Shown: in pieces, positions 11,537 through 23,854 of the stretch
Position numbering within the stretch: the first letter of the stretch is position 1
How the letters are laid out: each line of letters starts with the position of its first letter
Assembly (NCBI GenBank): GCA_030272585.1
Contig: BSYQ01000005.1
Coordinates: forward strand, 620,001 to 684,000
Length of the DNA stretch: 64,000 bases
Direction of reading: 5' to 3'
From: Bryopsis sp. KO-2023
Lineage: Eukaryota > Chlorophyta > Ulvophyceae > Bryopsidales > Bryopsidaceae
Notes under the pieces: generated by a model
What the model was told of the DNA's origin: nothing
What the model saw: only the letters and a program-made list of their open reading frames with translations
The model's database searches: none
Made by a program: the position numbers and the translations under genes

Positions 11537-12440
11537 CTAAATTGCAAAAAAGAAAAAAAGATTCAAATATTTTCAGAGTGAAATAAATATGAAAACCCTC
11601 ATCCCTTAATACGCAGACATTCGCACCAAAACTTAGTTCTTGGTCAGCGAAATGCCTGTTGAAAACTGGTGGCAAAGATCAACAAAACAAAGTTTGGAAT
11701 ACCAGTTTCAGAAACGGCAGTTTCCTCCCCCCCCCCCCCAAAAAAAAAAGAAAAAGAAAAAAAACAACAACATGAAGCTTCAATGGTTAATTATTGGTTA
11801 ATTTTTTTTCCTTCTGAACTCACCTACTCTCCAAAGCTCTTTCAATTCTCATACCCATGATCCCAAAGCAACTCTTATGTTGGTGTCAGGACTTGGATTC
11901 AAACCCCCATCTGTGGATAACAGAAAAAAAAACAGTCATGCATGGCTGAGTAATCAAACAAAACCAGCAAGACACCATCCTTTTGAAATTTCCAGAATAT
12001 ATGCAAGCAACCTTAACCCCCCAGCCCGCTGCACTGAAAAAGAACATTATACAAATATAGGAATCCAAAACAGGAGATCTATAAGAGATGTGCATGCATG
12101 CAAACAGGAACCGAAAAAGATTGACACTGAACAGGTGAAACATTGACTTGGTCGGGCTTTGTATCCTCCATTCAACCCGTTATGTAAAGAAAAAATCCCT
12201 GGGCATTAAAATATGCATGTGCATTTACATCAAAATGTGGAGGTACGTCTGCATCGAATATCCATGTACATGTAGATTAATGCACCATCTGAACAAATGT
12301 GTTCAATGAATCAGGCCATAGTGGAGCTGACCTGGTAAGCTGGTGAGAGAAATTTTGTTTTTCAAATCAAAAATTAAAGAAACATGTTATTTTATATTTT
12401 TTTATTTGTCATATTTTTTGGGCGGGTCAGAAGAAAAATA

Positions 12441-12672
12441 AAAGGACGTCACTATATCCAGTCCCCTAGGAAGTGGGTCGTACAAACCACGTGACCATTT
12501 CGAAAACAAAATGTTTGGGATGGTTTTAGGGTGTAGGGTTTAGGGTTGCGCGACCGGCGCGCCGCGAGCGGTGTAGACCGGCGCGACCGGTGGAATTATC
12601 ATCAGAAATGCGAAATTGTCACGTGATTTGTACGACACACTTCCCAGGGGAGTGGATATAGTGCCGTCCTTT
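12441..12672. mobile_element. MITE-like element with 62-bp inverted repeats
   Basis: 12441-12502 and 12611-12672 are reverse complements with about eight mismatches; both ends read AAAGGACG inward. The 108-bp centre holds TAGGGTGTAGGGTTTAGGG followed by GC-rich GCGCGACCGGCGCGCC words. No coding capacity. I could not define a target duplication. Confidence 0.7.
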
Positions 12673-13086
12673 GAAAATCTTTTGTCGCGCCGGTTTTTTG
12701 TTTCGTTTCGTTTTCGTTGTGTTTTTCCGTGTTTGTTCGTTTCGTTGATGTGACGTCTGCTCTTGGTTTTCGTTCTTGTTTTTATTTTTGTTTATTTTGT
12801 TAATGGGGTGAAGTCCCCATGGGTCGGGCCTGCCAACGCAGCCCGATTCCCTCGTAACAAAATAAAAGCAAAAAAGTACAAGAAGCAAAAAGGATGGAGT
12901 ATTTTTTTCTTCCTCATATCAAGCTCCGGCTTCCAAAAGGGAAGGGGGTATCATCTTCTTGTCGACTCATGCTTCCATCGTCAGTTTCCATTTTCAACAA
13001 TTCATGGAATTCCGTCAGACTGCTTTCTCGCCTCAAATCTTTTTTGGACGCTAAAACGCTGTAGGCCAAACCTCCAGGATACGTGG
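12673..13086. other. Intergenic, no gene recognised
   Basis: T-rich, with TTTCG-type runs and a GC-rich patch at about 12808-12855. No supported coding sequence. Confidence 0.4.
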
Positions 13087-14786
13087 TCAAAAACTTGGGC
13101 TCGCTTCAACAATGCCAGTCATCAGCACTCGATTGCTGAAGACAGGAGTCATGGCATCGACCAGTGGTGCACAGGAAAAAGGATCACCTGTGTATTGAGA
13201 AGACAAAAACCTTATCATTCTGCATAGAATGGATGTGCAGGTCCAGTCATCGTAATGGTCAAATTCCAAGTCCTGGCTGAGTGCACCCTGACCTGGGAAA
13301 ATCGATTTTGCCACAATTCTGGCCAGTTTTCTTGCCTGGCCTGTATCCAGTCCAGATTTGGATACTCCCTTCATCGTCACCACATCTCCATCCCTCAGTC
13401 GTTCTGGAGTTCTGGCCAAATCCATTCCTCTATCTGCACAGCAAAACATACGGCCTTTTTATTGTCCCCGAATTATTTTCAAGACCAGTACAAAGAACTT
13501 TCGTTTCCAGTTATTGTCAAAGCACCATTTCATATACCTGTATCAACTCTTTCGGGTGGCATTTTCTTCAAACATAGGCTTGATCTCAAACATTGTATCA
13601 GCAAGCTTTATTTTTGTCTGGATTTTTTTTTCTACCTTGAGGGGAAAATCTGAATCCTTTGGCCAGACCAGAAACATCGTTATTTTCATTGAGCAAAGCT
13701 GCAACTTGATTGAAATCCCCGCTCCTGACAGCCTCCCTCAAATCGCTGGAAATATTGACAGATCTTTTTGGACCTTGAAATGGAGATGTGGAGGGTCCAC
13801 CAGTTGATGGAGATCGAGCACGATCGAACAAATCAAAAATATTGAAGCCCTGATTTATTGGCATCGACACGAATAAATTTAAATTAAAATTTTCATCCCG
13901 AATATGTGTCCCCCCCCCCTTCATGTCAGAGCAACACCAATAAGAATCAACAGAGGAGCTTTTTGGGGGGGTGCAAAACAGAAGAGGATGAGAAAAGTAT
14001 GAATCTCTCCTACCTCGTTGTCGCTATCATCATCATCATCATCATTAGAATCATCTGCAAAATTGAAAAACAAACAGCTTCATTTTCATAGAAATTCCTG
14101 CAGGTCTCATCTTCCCAGAAAATGTACCATACAGGGATATAGATAAATACATCTATACATCCATGACCCATATTCTATCACCTGTAGTTCTTTTGGACCT
14201 TACCTACCACGTTCTTTCTCTAAAAGAAAAACAAAGGCCTTGTGGAACTAGACGTTCGCATCTATTTTAAGCCATGTTAAGAACCCAACGTTCTTTCTCT
14301 TAAAAAATATGGTTTTAAGAAAATACTTTTTAAAAGATGTTATGTGCAAAAACAAGAATGTGTGGAACCTGATTTTCTTTTTGCATTTGCCCTGCTTGGA
14401 GGAGAAGTAGGATTTCATGGCTCATCTGGCCTGGGGTCTCCAGGTGCATTTCCAGGCTGCTCCACTCTCAAGGGTCCTTCAAAAAATGGGGGCCTTTCTT
14501 CGCGCCTGGAAAAACCTGCAAAAAAATATTTTTCTTAGAAAACTCAAAGCTGTGCAGTAAATCAGTTTACACGAGGGGGAAAAACAGAACAGGCTTGTTC
14601 AAAAATTACAAAAACGAGAAAAGTCCTTTCTCTTTTTATTTTTCCCTTTTCTTTTGGTTTTCCCTCTTTCCTCAGAAGCCCACGATTCGCCCCGGCGCCA
14701 TTATTGAAGCGAGAATAGACATCAGCCAAAATCACCGCCGCCACCAAGACGACGCACAGAACGTGTTTGGCGGTGAACCCGACCAT
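13087..14786 (-). CDS. Secreted multi-exon protein, unknown function (copy A)
   Basis: Start ATG at 14786. The N-terminus is a signal peptide (KHVLCVVLVAAVILADV) followed by a Lys-rich stretch. Further exons have good homology to copy B at 44.8-46.9 kb: a Pro/Glu-rich exon near 14390-14520, an Asp-run exon 14014-14054 (acceptor TTTTGCAG, donor GTAGGA), an exon 13636-13849 holding one ankyrin-like unit (SDLREAVRSGDFNQVAALLN), and a terminal exon 13087 to about 13449 with CADRGMDLARTPERLRDGD, ending in TGA. In this copy the Pro-rich exon meets an in-frame stop soon after PDEP in the frame used by copy B, so it may be shortened or broken. Family not recognised. Exon joins are inferred from the comparison of copies. 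Confidence 0.5.
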
Positions 14787-16311
14787 TGTCGACGCAAAAA
14801 CAGAAAAACAGAATTGTGAGAGGGCAGGTGCGGTGGAGGGGGTAGTCTTGTCTTTTTTCTGTCACGTCCCATTGTTTCCAGTTTAACGCCACCCTTTGGC
14901 ACAAGTTTGTGGGCGACTTTTCTCACACAAGTTTCACGCACCAGCAAAGCAAATGAACGAGGGAATCGTTTCTGCAGGTGATTGAAAGTTTGGGCAAGGG
15001 GGGCCACCAAGGAAGTTTCAACGCTGAACTTGTTCAATGAATATATATCCAGAAAAAGGTGTGGCCTATGTCTTTCAGTGCCATCCAGTTCCTCTCTGAT
15101 CGGTCCATCTATTTGACATGCATGGATCCCTGCTTCGAAGTAAAATACTGAATTCAGTAACCAAAACTCACACTGCTGAATGCATACATGACATGCAAAA
15201 GAATCAAATTTGATTCTTTAAAGACACTTACTGCACCGCACTTCTTTTTCCCATTGCACCTTTAGACCTTGGATTCAAGAACACAAACAAAAAAACCCTT
15301 TGGATATTTCCTTCACCTGAAATTCGCGTATGGCATTAATGGCATACAACAGTTAATTGATGAATATTGGAGGAAAGAACCGGTTATAATCGATGTTGAA
15401 AGGGTGTACCCCCAGTGACAACGTCTTTCTCACTTGAAGTCAAAAACTGCAAGTTTACAGACAAGCTCCTAAATGGAACACCTGATTACTTTCCATTCAT
15501 CACTAAAACAGACGTTCCCAGTCGTACTCATAGAACAGCCCCCCCAGAACTTTCCAGGTCCTTAACACTGGTTAACACCTGTCCTCTGCAAGTAATCTTG
15601 TTTGTTTTTTGTTTGTTCTCCCTGATTGCAAGACAAGTTCATGGACCTTTTGAACAGGCACGGCGTGTTTTTTTCTGCATGACTCATCTCTATTTTCGTT
15701 TTGTATGTCGGACTCTAGTCGTTGTCATTTCTCATGTTGGATTTGGGTTTGTAAGCCAATTGGTTGATCTCGAATATGGAATTTGGAATCTTTTACACTT
15801 GAGTAGGTCGCTATCATAGCATGACATGATGTTTGTACACCTCAGGGCTGTTAATCGATTGATAAGCCTATGAAGCGGCCTCTACTGTACATGGTTTTTT
15901 TTTCAATCCTGCAAACTCACCGATCCTTCTAATCCCCCCAATATACAAAAAAGCAATCCTGCAGCTTGCAATGTGCAAGTTAAATTGAGCAGCTGCGGAC
16001 ACCAAAAGACAAGCTCCCTATAAATTGAAGAATATCTTTCAGAGTGGCCTCTGGGTCGCTGATGTTCAGTGACCAGCATTTTTGTGGCTCTTTGAAAATA
16101 AAAACTTGGAAATAAGAAGAACTGACTGGATTGGTTTATATTCATGGCTCTTTGAAAAACAAACCATCCCCCCATTCACGACAAGGTAGGCCTTGGGGGG
16201 CAGTCATATCTTCAGTCGAGAATGATGTATATGGATCTGTCCAAACTATTCTCATCCGCAGGCCCTCACTGGAATCGGTCTTTACCTGCCAGTAAACCCA
16301 AAGCTCACTGA
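14787..16311. other. Spacer between the two genes of inverted arm A
   Basis: No supported coding sequence. Parts match the corresponding spacer of arm B (43.4-44.8 kb) in reverse orientation, for example the stretch near 15410-15560. Confidence 0.5.
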
Positions 16312-17100
16312 TTACTGGTGCATTTTGGATGATAAATTGTAGACCACTACAAATCCAACTCCCCTGGTCCACCACTGGAGAAAGAAAGTTGTGCACCCCC
16401 AAAGAAAACATTAATAAAATGTATTCAAGCCCTCGGAACAGTTTTAGCGATTTGACGGAACCGTTTTCGAATTCGCACCTGCGAGCGGAAAACTCACCGA
16501 GACGTCTTCGCAGTTTCTGGCCCTGGGCATCATTTCCCCCTCCGCCGCCGCCTCCGCCGCCGCCAAGCGTTGCAAGACAATCGCAACCACGTTCCGTGGT
16601 AGACAGTGTAGGGACGAGTCCTTGTCTTTCAAGCAACCCAGCCACAGAAGCCTCTCCACACCCCAATCCAACCTGTATGGAACCAGTTCGAAGCTGTCGA
16701 TCTTCATGGCGGAGCACCAATTCGGGTCTCCCCCGCACAACGAGAAAGACAGTCTCTTCGCGCCTTCCTGTAGGTTCCAGATCGAGAGCTCCAGGTAGAA
16801 CCACCCTTTCCCCACTTTGCTCCGCAACAACTGTCTCATTCGCTCTGTGCAAGTATCCGTGTCGGTACTGTGGGAGCCTACCTCTTCCCTCACGAGGACC
16901 TGTTCCGTTCGCCCATCGGCGTCAACCGCCTCTCTGAACTGTTTCACCCGCCAGCTGCAATGGTATTCGACTCGGTCGAGCTTTATTCGCCAACGCGCCA
17001 CGTACAGCCCACGGGGGACGTCATGAAGGTCGCCTTCGAGTTCCAGCCAGCACGCCCTGCTCAACCGCGCAAGCTCCCAATACCCACTTTCCCGGAGAAG
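16312..17100 (-). pseudogene. PP2-domain gene, copy A (disrupted)
   Basis: The main exon runs from about 17100 to 16498, with a GTGAGT donor at 16492-16497. It encodes a PP2-like fold: SGYWELARLSRACWLELEGD at the start, then a Tyr-Val-Arg-Trp strand, KGWFYLEL, FSLCGG and a closing LVPYR. These fit the order of landmarks in plant phloem-protein-2 domains (carbohydrate-binding, often in F-box proteins). LPRNVVAIVLQRL follows and looks weakly like an F-box start. Compared with copy B there is one extra base upstream of SGYWEL, so no ATG is in frame, and exon 2 (from 16374) has a net 10-base deletion that gives a stop at 16312. The downstream part of the B frame is still visible to 16142. Either a pseudogene or a differently spliced shorter protein. 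Confidence 0.55.
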
Positions 17101-17299
17101 GCCGTCGCTGCCCGCAACTGCCGACGTTTGCTACCCGAAACTGTTTGGCTCCTTGTTGGATCGACCTCATTCTATCTTTTCTTTCTTGACGAAGAACAAG
17201 AACTGCCAACCTTGTCGCTCTGTGTGTGCTGTATCTGTCACCTCTCTATCCACAGGCAGTACCCGAAAAGAAGCCACCATTGTTCTACGGGGTGACGTT

Positions 17300-18948
17300 A
17301 ACAGCCGATTGATTGTCTAAATATTCATATCTATGTCGATTTAAAATACAGAGTGTGAATGAAGAGATGATCGAACCAAAAGGAGTGCGAGGCATCTGGC
17401 AAGATTGGGCCTGCAGGTACAGCAACGAAGGAATGTAGAAAAGAAACCTTGGCCAAGGAGGTAAATACCGCTCCAGTGACACGATGTGTTCTAAAAATAG
17501 CAAGGAATACCAGGGACCTGGAGCAATCCGTGAAGCAGCACAAAAATGTTCTTTCTTCTGTTCCTCAAAAATTCCTTTCTGTAGACAGCTGATGACCTTC
17601 TGATGAGAGAGGTTTTTTTCCTCGTTCAAGAAGAATCTATTTGTATGTGTTGTTTGTTTGTTTTTTTCCCCTCCACAATGTAATTTGATGTTTGCTTGTT
17701 TGTTGTAAACTACCCTGTGCATGAAATGGCCTGTGGCGGAGTTTTCAGGATTTCCAGCCAAAACCATGGCTTTATCATTGCATTGCTTTTTTTTGGGGGG
17801 GGGGGGGGAGTTCACGTTTAAGTTTTTCTTGTTGTTAATTTTTAACAAGACGGCCTGAGACAAAGGCTCTCACGAAGCCTTGCCCCCCCCGAAAAAAAAA
17901 AAAATTGAATTCAGGAATCGTGTGATAAAAAGAACTTTTAACAGCAGAACGAACGAGAGGGTGTGGGGAAAAAGAAAAGCTCCTCATCCCAGAAAAAGGG
18001 CTGTTTCTTGTTGCTGGTTTTGTATTTTTGTTTGGTTTATATGCCATATATAGTTTTGTTATCGACTATTGAGCAGCGTATGACTAACAGAGGGGCATCA
18101 ACTGCCCAGTGATCTGAACTCACTGTGGATGGTTTGTTTGTCACGATTAGGGAGTGGGTCATTCTAGTGAATTGAATCGGAATGTATAATACTTATGCTT
18201 GGTTCGTGAGAAAAAAGAATGCATATTGTCTGGTTACTTAGTCGATATGACAACTCGTCGAGTGCACGAGACGATTGGAATATCTTCATCACCACCGTTT
18301 CTAGTTTTAGTCCCTTTTCGAAGAACTGCCAACTCTCCACAAAACAATCAACAGTTCCTACAACTCCTAAATTACCCCATGCTGGTTTTCTCGACACTAT
18401 ACCATCCCTTGAATCAATATTTCGTGAATCAATATTTCCACAGCTTGCAGAGGAAAAAACAACAAACAAGGAAGATCACATGCAGATGACCGGTTAGAAC
18501 CGGTTTTGAAAGTCGTCACTCAACACAGAATTTCAATTTTTAGGTGACGATGACAGAAAGAGAAGGTTCTGTTGTTTGTTTGCTTGCTAATAAAAAAAGG
18601 CGTTTTCTTTGATTCTCAGTGCACGTTTTGGTTTGGCTCCTGGTTGCTTTTGTCGCTCCAGAAAGTCTCAACAGCTTTTCCTCGAACTTCCGTTCACAGG
18701 GTCCTACGTGACGACACCCTACAGAAAAAATGTTTTTTGGGGTGTTGTCACATTCTTGAATCAAGAATCTTGATCTCTGTTGCGATGTTGCCACGTGAGA
18801 GTCAGGCTGCAGCCCAGAAATGAAAGTACAAATTTCGACCCAGAAAAATCAGAGTGCACCTTCAGCCTACGGACCCCGCGCGTGCCCTGGTTTCCTGCTC
18901 GTATCCTTGCCCGTCGTTGTATCCCCTCGTTTCCATCTGTTCGTTGCC
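17300..18948. other. Upstream region of kinase K1 and end of inverted arm A
   Basis: 17300 to about 17770 matches 41.64-42.05 kb in reverse, the outer edge of the inverted repeat. From about 18040 the sequence is the shared upstream block of the kinase genes. A run of 12-13 G lies at 17796-17808. Confidence 0.5.
18040..18948 (+). promoter_or_regulatory. Conserved upstream block of the kinase genes (K1 copy)
   Basis: Roughly 900 bp with clear counterparts before K3 (about 32800-33643) and K4 (about 36835-37733). All include a TTGAGCAG-GTATGAC-like motif at the far end and an AGAATTTCA...GTGACGATG motif in the middle. K1 and K4 have CACGTG (18792-18797), 152-154 bp before the ATG. CACGTG contains the ACGT core that plant bZIP factors bind, including ABA-responsive ones. 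Regulatory use is inferred. Confidence 0.4.
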
Positions 18949-21793
18949 ATGTCTGTGTATCAGCCGCTTCGAGAACAGCAGTACTTAGGTCCCTACAGCG
19001 ATAAGAGGCGTTACCTTGTGGTGGTAAGAACTGATCTGAAACCACAACGCCGATAGCTAGTTCTCTGATCAATACCTGTGAAGGGAAATGTTGCCTCAGG
19101 CTGGGGGATTGCAATATTATCTCGCGAGATCTGAGAACGATCGTTCAGATCGAACGTTTGCATGTTGTGTGGATTCAGGACAAGATCGGTTGCGGCAGTT
19201 ACGGAACAGTGATGTCTGCGAAAAACAAGAAAGGCAGTCTCGTTGCGATCAAGCGATTGGGGCCCGTGAACAGAATGCGCCCCCGGGTACGTGGTTGCGC
19301 CTCTAGTCTCAGCCGCCAAAGCGCACGATTCGATTCGATCGTGCGCGCATGTCATGCGCATCGAGTCCATGTGAATCCATGTGGATCGACAAGGTCGAAA
19401 TTGCAGGGGACCGCTGGCGGCTGCTTATGTCGGCTCCATTTGGGGGCAATCTTGACACTTTGATAGGCAGAACTGCGCTTGCTTGATGTTGACGCAAAAA
19501 GGAATATGGTTGGGCCGCTGGCTGGATGGCTGGCTGGCTGGCTGGAAATTGTGCTCAGTGTCTGTCAAAACTGATAGTAGTTTCTTTGTTCAACACAGGA
19601 ATTGGAATTTGCTAAAAGGGAGTTGCGGCAGAATATGACCCTCAACCATCCACACATTGTTACATTCATCGAGGTCAGTAGATTTCTTAATCAATTGATT
19701 AAGAAATGATCATTTGCAAATGAAAAACCACTCGAGGAACTCCGAAAAAGAAAATCACAGCAGCTTCATACTGGGCTGACAGAAGCTTCTTCTCTCTGTG
19801 TGTGTATGTGTGTGCGCGTGCGCATCGCTTCCTTCTTCCCCTGGGCAATATTTTTGTATTGAAAAAACAATCAGCACTTTTATGGTGGAAATGAGCTCTT
19901 TCTAGTGCTGGAGCTCGCTCCGGGTGGAACTCTCCGTTCGTTTGTTGACAACCATGGTGGATCGCTTCCAGAAGATTGTGCTAGGTGGTTTTTTCAGCAG
20001 ATTATTCTTGCCGTGGATTATGCACACAAAATGGTAAAACTGAAAAAAAACTGCTGTTCTTGTTTGCTAACATTAGCAAACCTGTCTGGATAACACAAGA
20101 AATGCCATTTTTGTATTGGAGGTGATTGTGCTCTCGGCTTGCCAGGAAGGGCTCCAAGAGCAATAAATATATCACAGAAGCGTTTCGGATAGGCTATATT
20201 TTTTGTGGGATTGCCCATGCAATTTTGGTCAGCGTTTCTTCTGGAGGTTTTTGACCCAGTTTCGCTTTTAGTTTACTTTTTGGGTTAGAGAGCTAGATAT
20301 TATGAACATACGGTGGTTTTTCCTGAGTCGGTTTACTTTTCGCTTTGCCGTTAACGGGCTACCTTGGGCCTTTTGGCCTTGTGTCAACTAATTTCAATAT
20401 CACAGACAGAGGAGCTTGCCTGTTCATTAAAATTTTCCACTGCTGCTCATTGAGCACTTGAGATTCTGATTCTCTTTTGCCTGTTTGTTTTTCTCTCATT
20501 TCATTTGTCATTGTTTTGATGGCTGATTTTGTGGGGGTTTTTCTAAGGGTATTTTCTTCCGTGATATCAAATTGGAAAACATAGTTATGGACGAGGGCAA
20601 CAGACTAATGCTGTGCGATCTTGGATGTTCAAAGGTGAAAAAAACAAACAAACATAAAAACCATTGAACGCTTAATGAGGGTGGCTATTCTTCACATTGG
20701 CTGTTTTTATTTTTTTCTGAGCAAAAACAGCAAATCAAAACCATAATCTCACATTTTTCTCCTCTCTTTTTTTCCGATCTGTTCGTTCATTCTTGATTGT
20801 GATAATGTGCAAAAACAGAAAACAATATTGTTAATGATTAACACATTAATGATGTGTGTCCCTGAAAATTTCTTGTTTTGCAGTGCACTCGGTTCGATAC
20901 TGTTTGCAACTCGTTGGTTGGAACGCCGCGATATATCGCTCCAGAGCTTCTTCAGTATTGTATGTTCAACCCTATTGGAATCATGGATGTCCCCAAGTAT
21001 GATGGAAAGGTGGGGAGGCCATCAAAGATTTGAGATTTTCATATTAAATAGCTTGATTTTGGTTGATCCCTAGAAGCTTTCCATCGCAACCCATACAAAC
21101 ACTTCAGGAATTCGCTTTCTGAGGAAGAAAAGAAAACTGCAAAAAGTCTTTATCAAAGTATCTATGCGATAGAACAGGCAGAGACCGGTTCAAGAAAACA
21201 TGCGCTGTAGTTATAATTCTCCGTAATTGTTTTGATTTGTGGGTGCCTGTTTCTAGGCATTGGACCTCTATGCTGCTGGCGTGTGTCTTTATGTCATGAT
21301 CTATGGGGAATACCCAGAGCGTGTAGTGCCAGGAAATTACTACAGCGACTTCAACAGCCCTGGTCCGAGTGATCCATTTCAAAATCTTTCTAAAAATTTT
21401 CCTTTATGCTCAAAGAGGGGCCCAGTATCAGACGATTGCTGTAATCTGATTGCCGGATTGCTCCATCCTGACCCTAAGAAAAGACTCACCATGGAGGGAA
21501 TCCTGTCGCACCCCTGGTTTATGAAAAACCTGCCGGAAGGGTTCCATGCGTTTAACAAGAGGGTTGCAAAAAAAAATGTCGAGAGGGTTTTAGCGACGAG
21601 ATTGGCCAATCGCCCTGTTGAAGAAGAACTGCTGCTGAATTCCGGGGACTACCGCCGAAACGATGGCGAATTGAGAATTGAGAATAACGAAAGGGGTGGG
21701 GCAAGGAAAACAAGCATGGTATCGTTGATCAGGAAGCCTTTTGAAAAGGTGGGGCTCTGGATTAAAAATCTTCTGATGTGTCGTGCAATTTGA
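18949..21793 (+). CDS. SnRK2-like Ser/Thr protein kinase K1 (intact)
   Basis: Seven exons, all introns phase 0: 18949-19023, 19179-19286, 19599-19673, 19875-20033, 20548-20634, 20884-21009, 21257-21793; 388 residues. Catalytic landmarks: glycine loop IGCGSYGTV (28-36), VAIK lysine at 50, helix-C Glu at about 69, FFRDIKLEN (142-150) with the catalytic Asp 145 and Asn 150, DLG metal-binding motif (163-165), and GTPRYIAPE (181-189). PGGTLRSF, ARWFFQQIILAVDYAH and the C-lobe sequence to HPWFMKNLPEG follow SnRK2 kinases closely. Oddities: the HRD His is Phe and DFG is DLG. Both are tolerated in some active kinases. The C-terminal tail (about 270-388) is basic and lacks an acidic ABA-box. Substrate unknown. 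Activity is likely because the catalytic Lys, Asp, Asn and Asp are all kept. Confidence 0.85.
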
Positions 21794-23854
21794 GCGAAAA
21801 TCTCCTATTTGTGCACGACCCGATTCTATTTTCATTGTTTTGATATCCACATTCATATGAATGTGATAGGTATTTGTCTTAGTATACTTTTTAAAAGTAC
21901 CCAGGGGGTTTTTGTATGCTAGCTCTAGAACATAGATCTATGTGTATTATCCACTTCTTTGCCATAGCTAGGTATCTTTTCCCACGAGTCTTTTAATGGA
22001 TGGCCTCCACAGTCGGAGACCAATTTTAATTTTTGGGCAATGTTTTGAGGGGGAAATAAGCATTTGGTTCGGTTAACTTTTTTCCTTCACGATATTGTTG
22101 CACTTGTGGATTTGTGATGGGAAAATCTTTGCAGAATTTTATATGGGAATATTTTCCCCATCTGATTATCCAGATGGGAAAAACATGCCCCACCCCCTTA
22201 TTGAGAAACTATTGGGCAAAAAATAAATTCCACAGCAGATTGAACAAAACCTTGTTCTTTCTGCTGGGAAAATGTCAGACTTCGATTCAAGCTGATACTT
22301 GATGAGTGTCGCATGATAGTGGACTTACTTTTTTCGTGAACAAATTTTCCTTTTAAGAAAATGAATTGCTTAGTTGAAAGCGACTTGCAAGGGGATAATA
22401 TAATGAAAAAAACTTTCGGGTTTCAGTTCTTTCCCAGTTTTTGAAGTACTTTTGACAGCGGAGTGGAGGAGTAGGTTAGGGCAAAAAATAAAACCTCCGA
22501 GCAAAAGGGATGTTTTCTTGTTGCTCTTTTTAGAGTTTTTTTTGGTGGTTCCTATGCCGCTTTACATATTTTTTTTATCGATCGCTGAGAAGTGCATTGA
22601 GGATGTGGGACGAAGGACAGGAATCCGGATTGGAAATTGATTAATTGAAATCTCTATTGATGGGCTGTTGGCAACAATATTTATCCCCTGTGAGGATGAG
22701 AATATTGAAAAATGTAATTTTTATGGTTGCTTTTGCGAAAAGAAAGAATGCATGGTGTAAAGGAGCAATTTCCTACCTCTGAAACTTGTCGATCCATGGA
22801 TAAAAACAATGCTACACCGAACTTTTCTGGCGATCAATACATATTACGTTATTATTAACAGGTGATTTTTGTTAGTTTTCAAATCGAAGGTCCAAAGCCG
22901 AAATTACAGATAGAAGTGTTGCACAGTTTTTTTTTCTTCTTCTGGCTATATTCGTACTATCACATAATGTAAAGTGGAAAGAGAATATATATACATACTT
23001 TTTTTGCCTCTAATTTCCAATATATTGTTCTTCCTGAATCCAGCCAGGGCAAAAGGCCAGGGGCTGCCCCAACAAGCGAAATAGAACAATTTTTTACGTA
23101 TCCAAAATGAAAACATGAAAGCCACATCGCTCCTTGATAGTTGGAGATCTTGAAAACAAAGCCACAGATGCTGCCTCCCTCCCACCACCTCTGGAAATCA
23201 GTTTTTCCAAAACACCTGAATCGATTGAAAAAGTTTTTGACCAAAGATGCCGACCTGCACAAATTCTCGCATGGCGTAATCAAGGCATTGCTCATAGATA
23301 GATTTTGTTTCCGGTGCCATGGTGAATTCTGCCATCCCTACTCTTCAATCCTTCCTACAAGACCTTTTTTTTTCCACAACAAAAAGAACAAACAGTTTTT
23401 GTTTTCAGTATCATTCTTGTGATATTTGTTTCTGCCAATATGACTGACACAACTGACATTAACAGGCAACTTAAGAAAAACAAAAAAAGAGCCCATATCT
23501 TATCAAAATTTCTTCACCAAAAAACCACACATATCGGATCGGATATCGGATTGCCAGACATATTAATTTTACTAAAAACACAACACGGTGAGGCCAAACT
23601 TTTCCTTTTTTGGGGGGGTAGTCTTTTTTTCAACATTTTGGGGATGTGAGGATTGGATAGACTCTTAGAAACATAACACAACATCACAAACAGAAATGCT
23701 AAATCTCGATTGGAAAGGCAGAGTTGACTTTGTAATCCCAGTAGAAACAGAAGGAAAAAAAAAAGAGGGGATTTCCGCACAACCATTTTGGGATGGATTA
23801 TTGTGACGATTGGGCAAAAATTACTCATCGAAAAGTGTGACGTGGTCGTTTTTC
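21794..23854. other. 3' flank of K1, no gene recognised
   Basis: About 21.8-22.9 kb closely matches the 3' flank of K4 (40.24-41.45 kb), so the duplication unit included downstream DNA. A minus-strand open frame near 22960-23295 has no recognisable domain. Confidence 0.5.

Noticed and set aside
12528-12560. Interstitial telomere or chromosome end
   Set aside because: Only about two imperfect TTTAGGG units, enclosed by inverted repeats, with unique sequence on both sides.
13906-14091. Plus-strand ORF with an isoleucine run resembling a membrane segment
   Set aside because: The run is the antisense of the GAT repeat in the Asp-run exon of the secreted-protein gene.
17285-17863. 192-codon minus-strand ORF in the K1 upstream region
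   Set aside because: No domain, no ATG-anchored model, and the matching stretch in arm B (41.6-42.0 kb) does not keep the frame.
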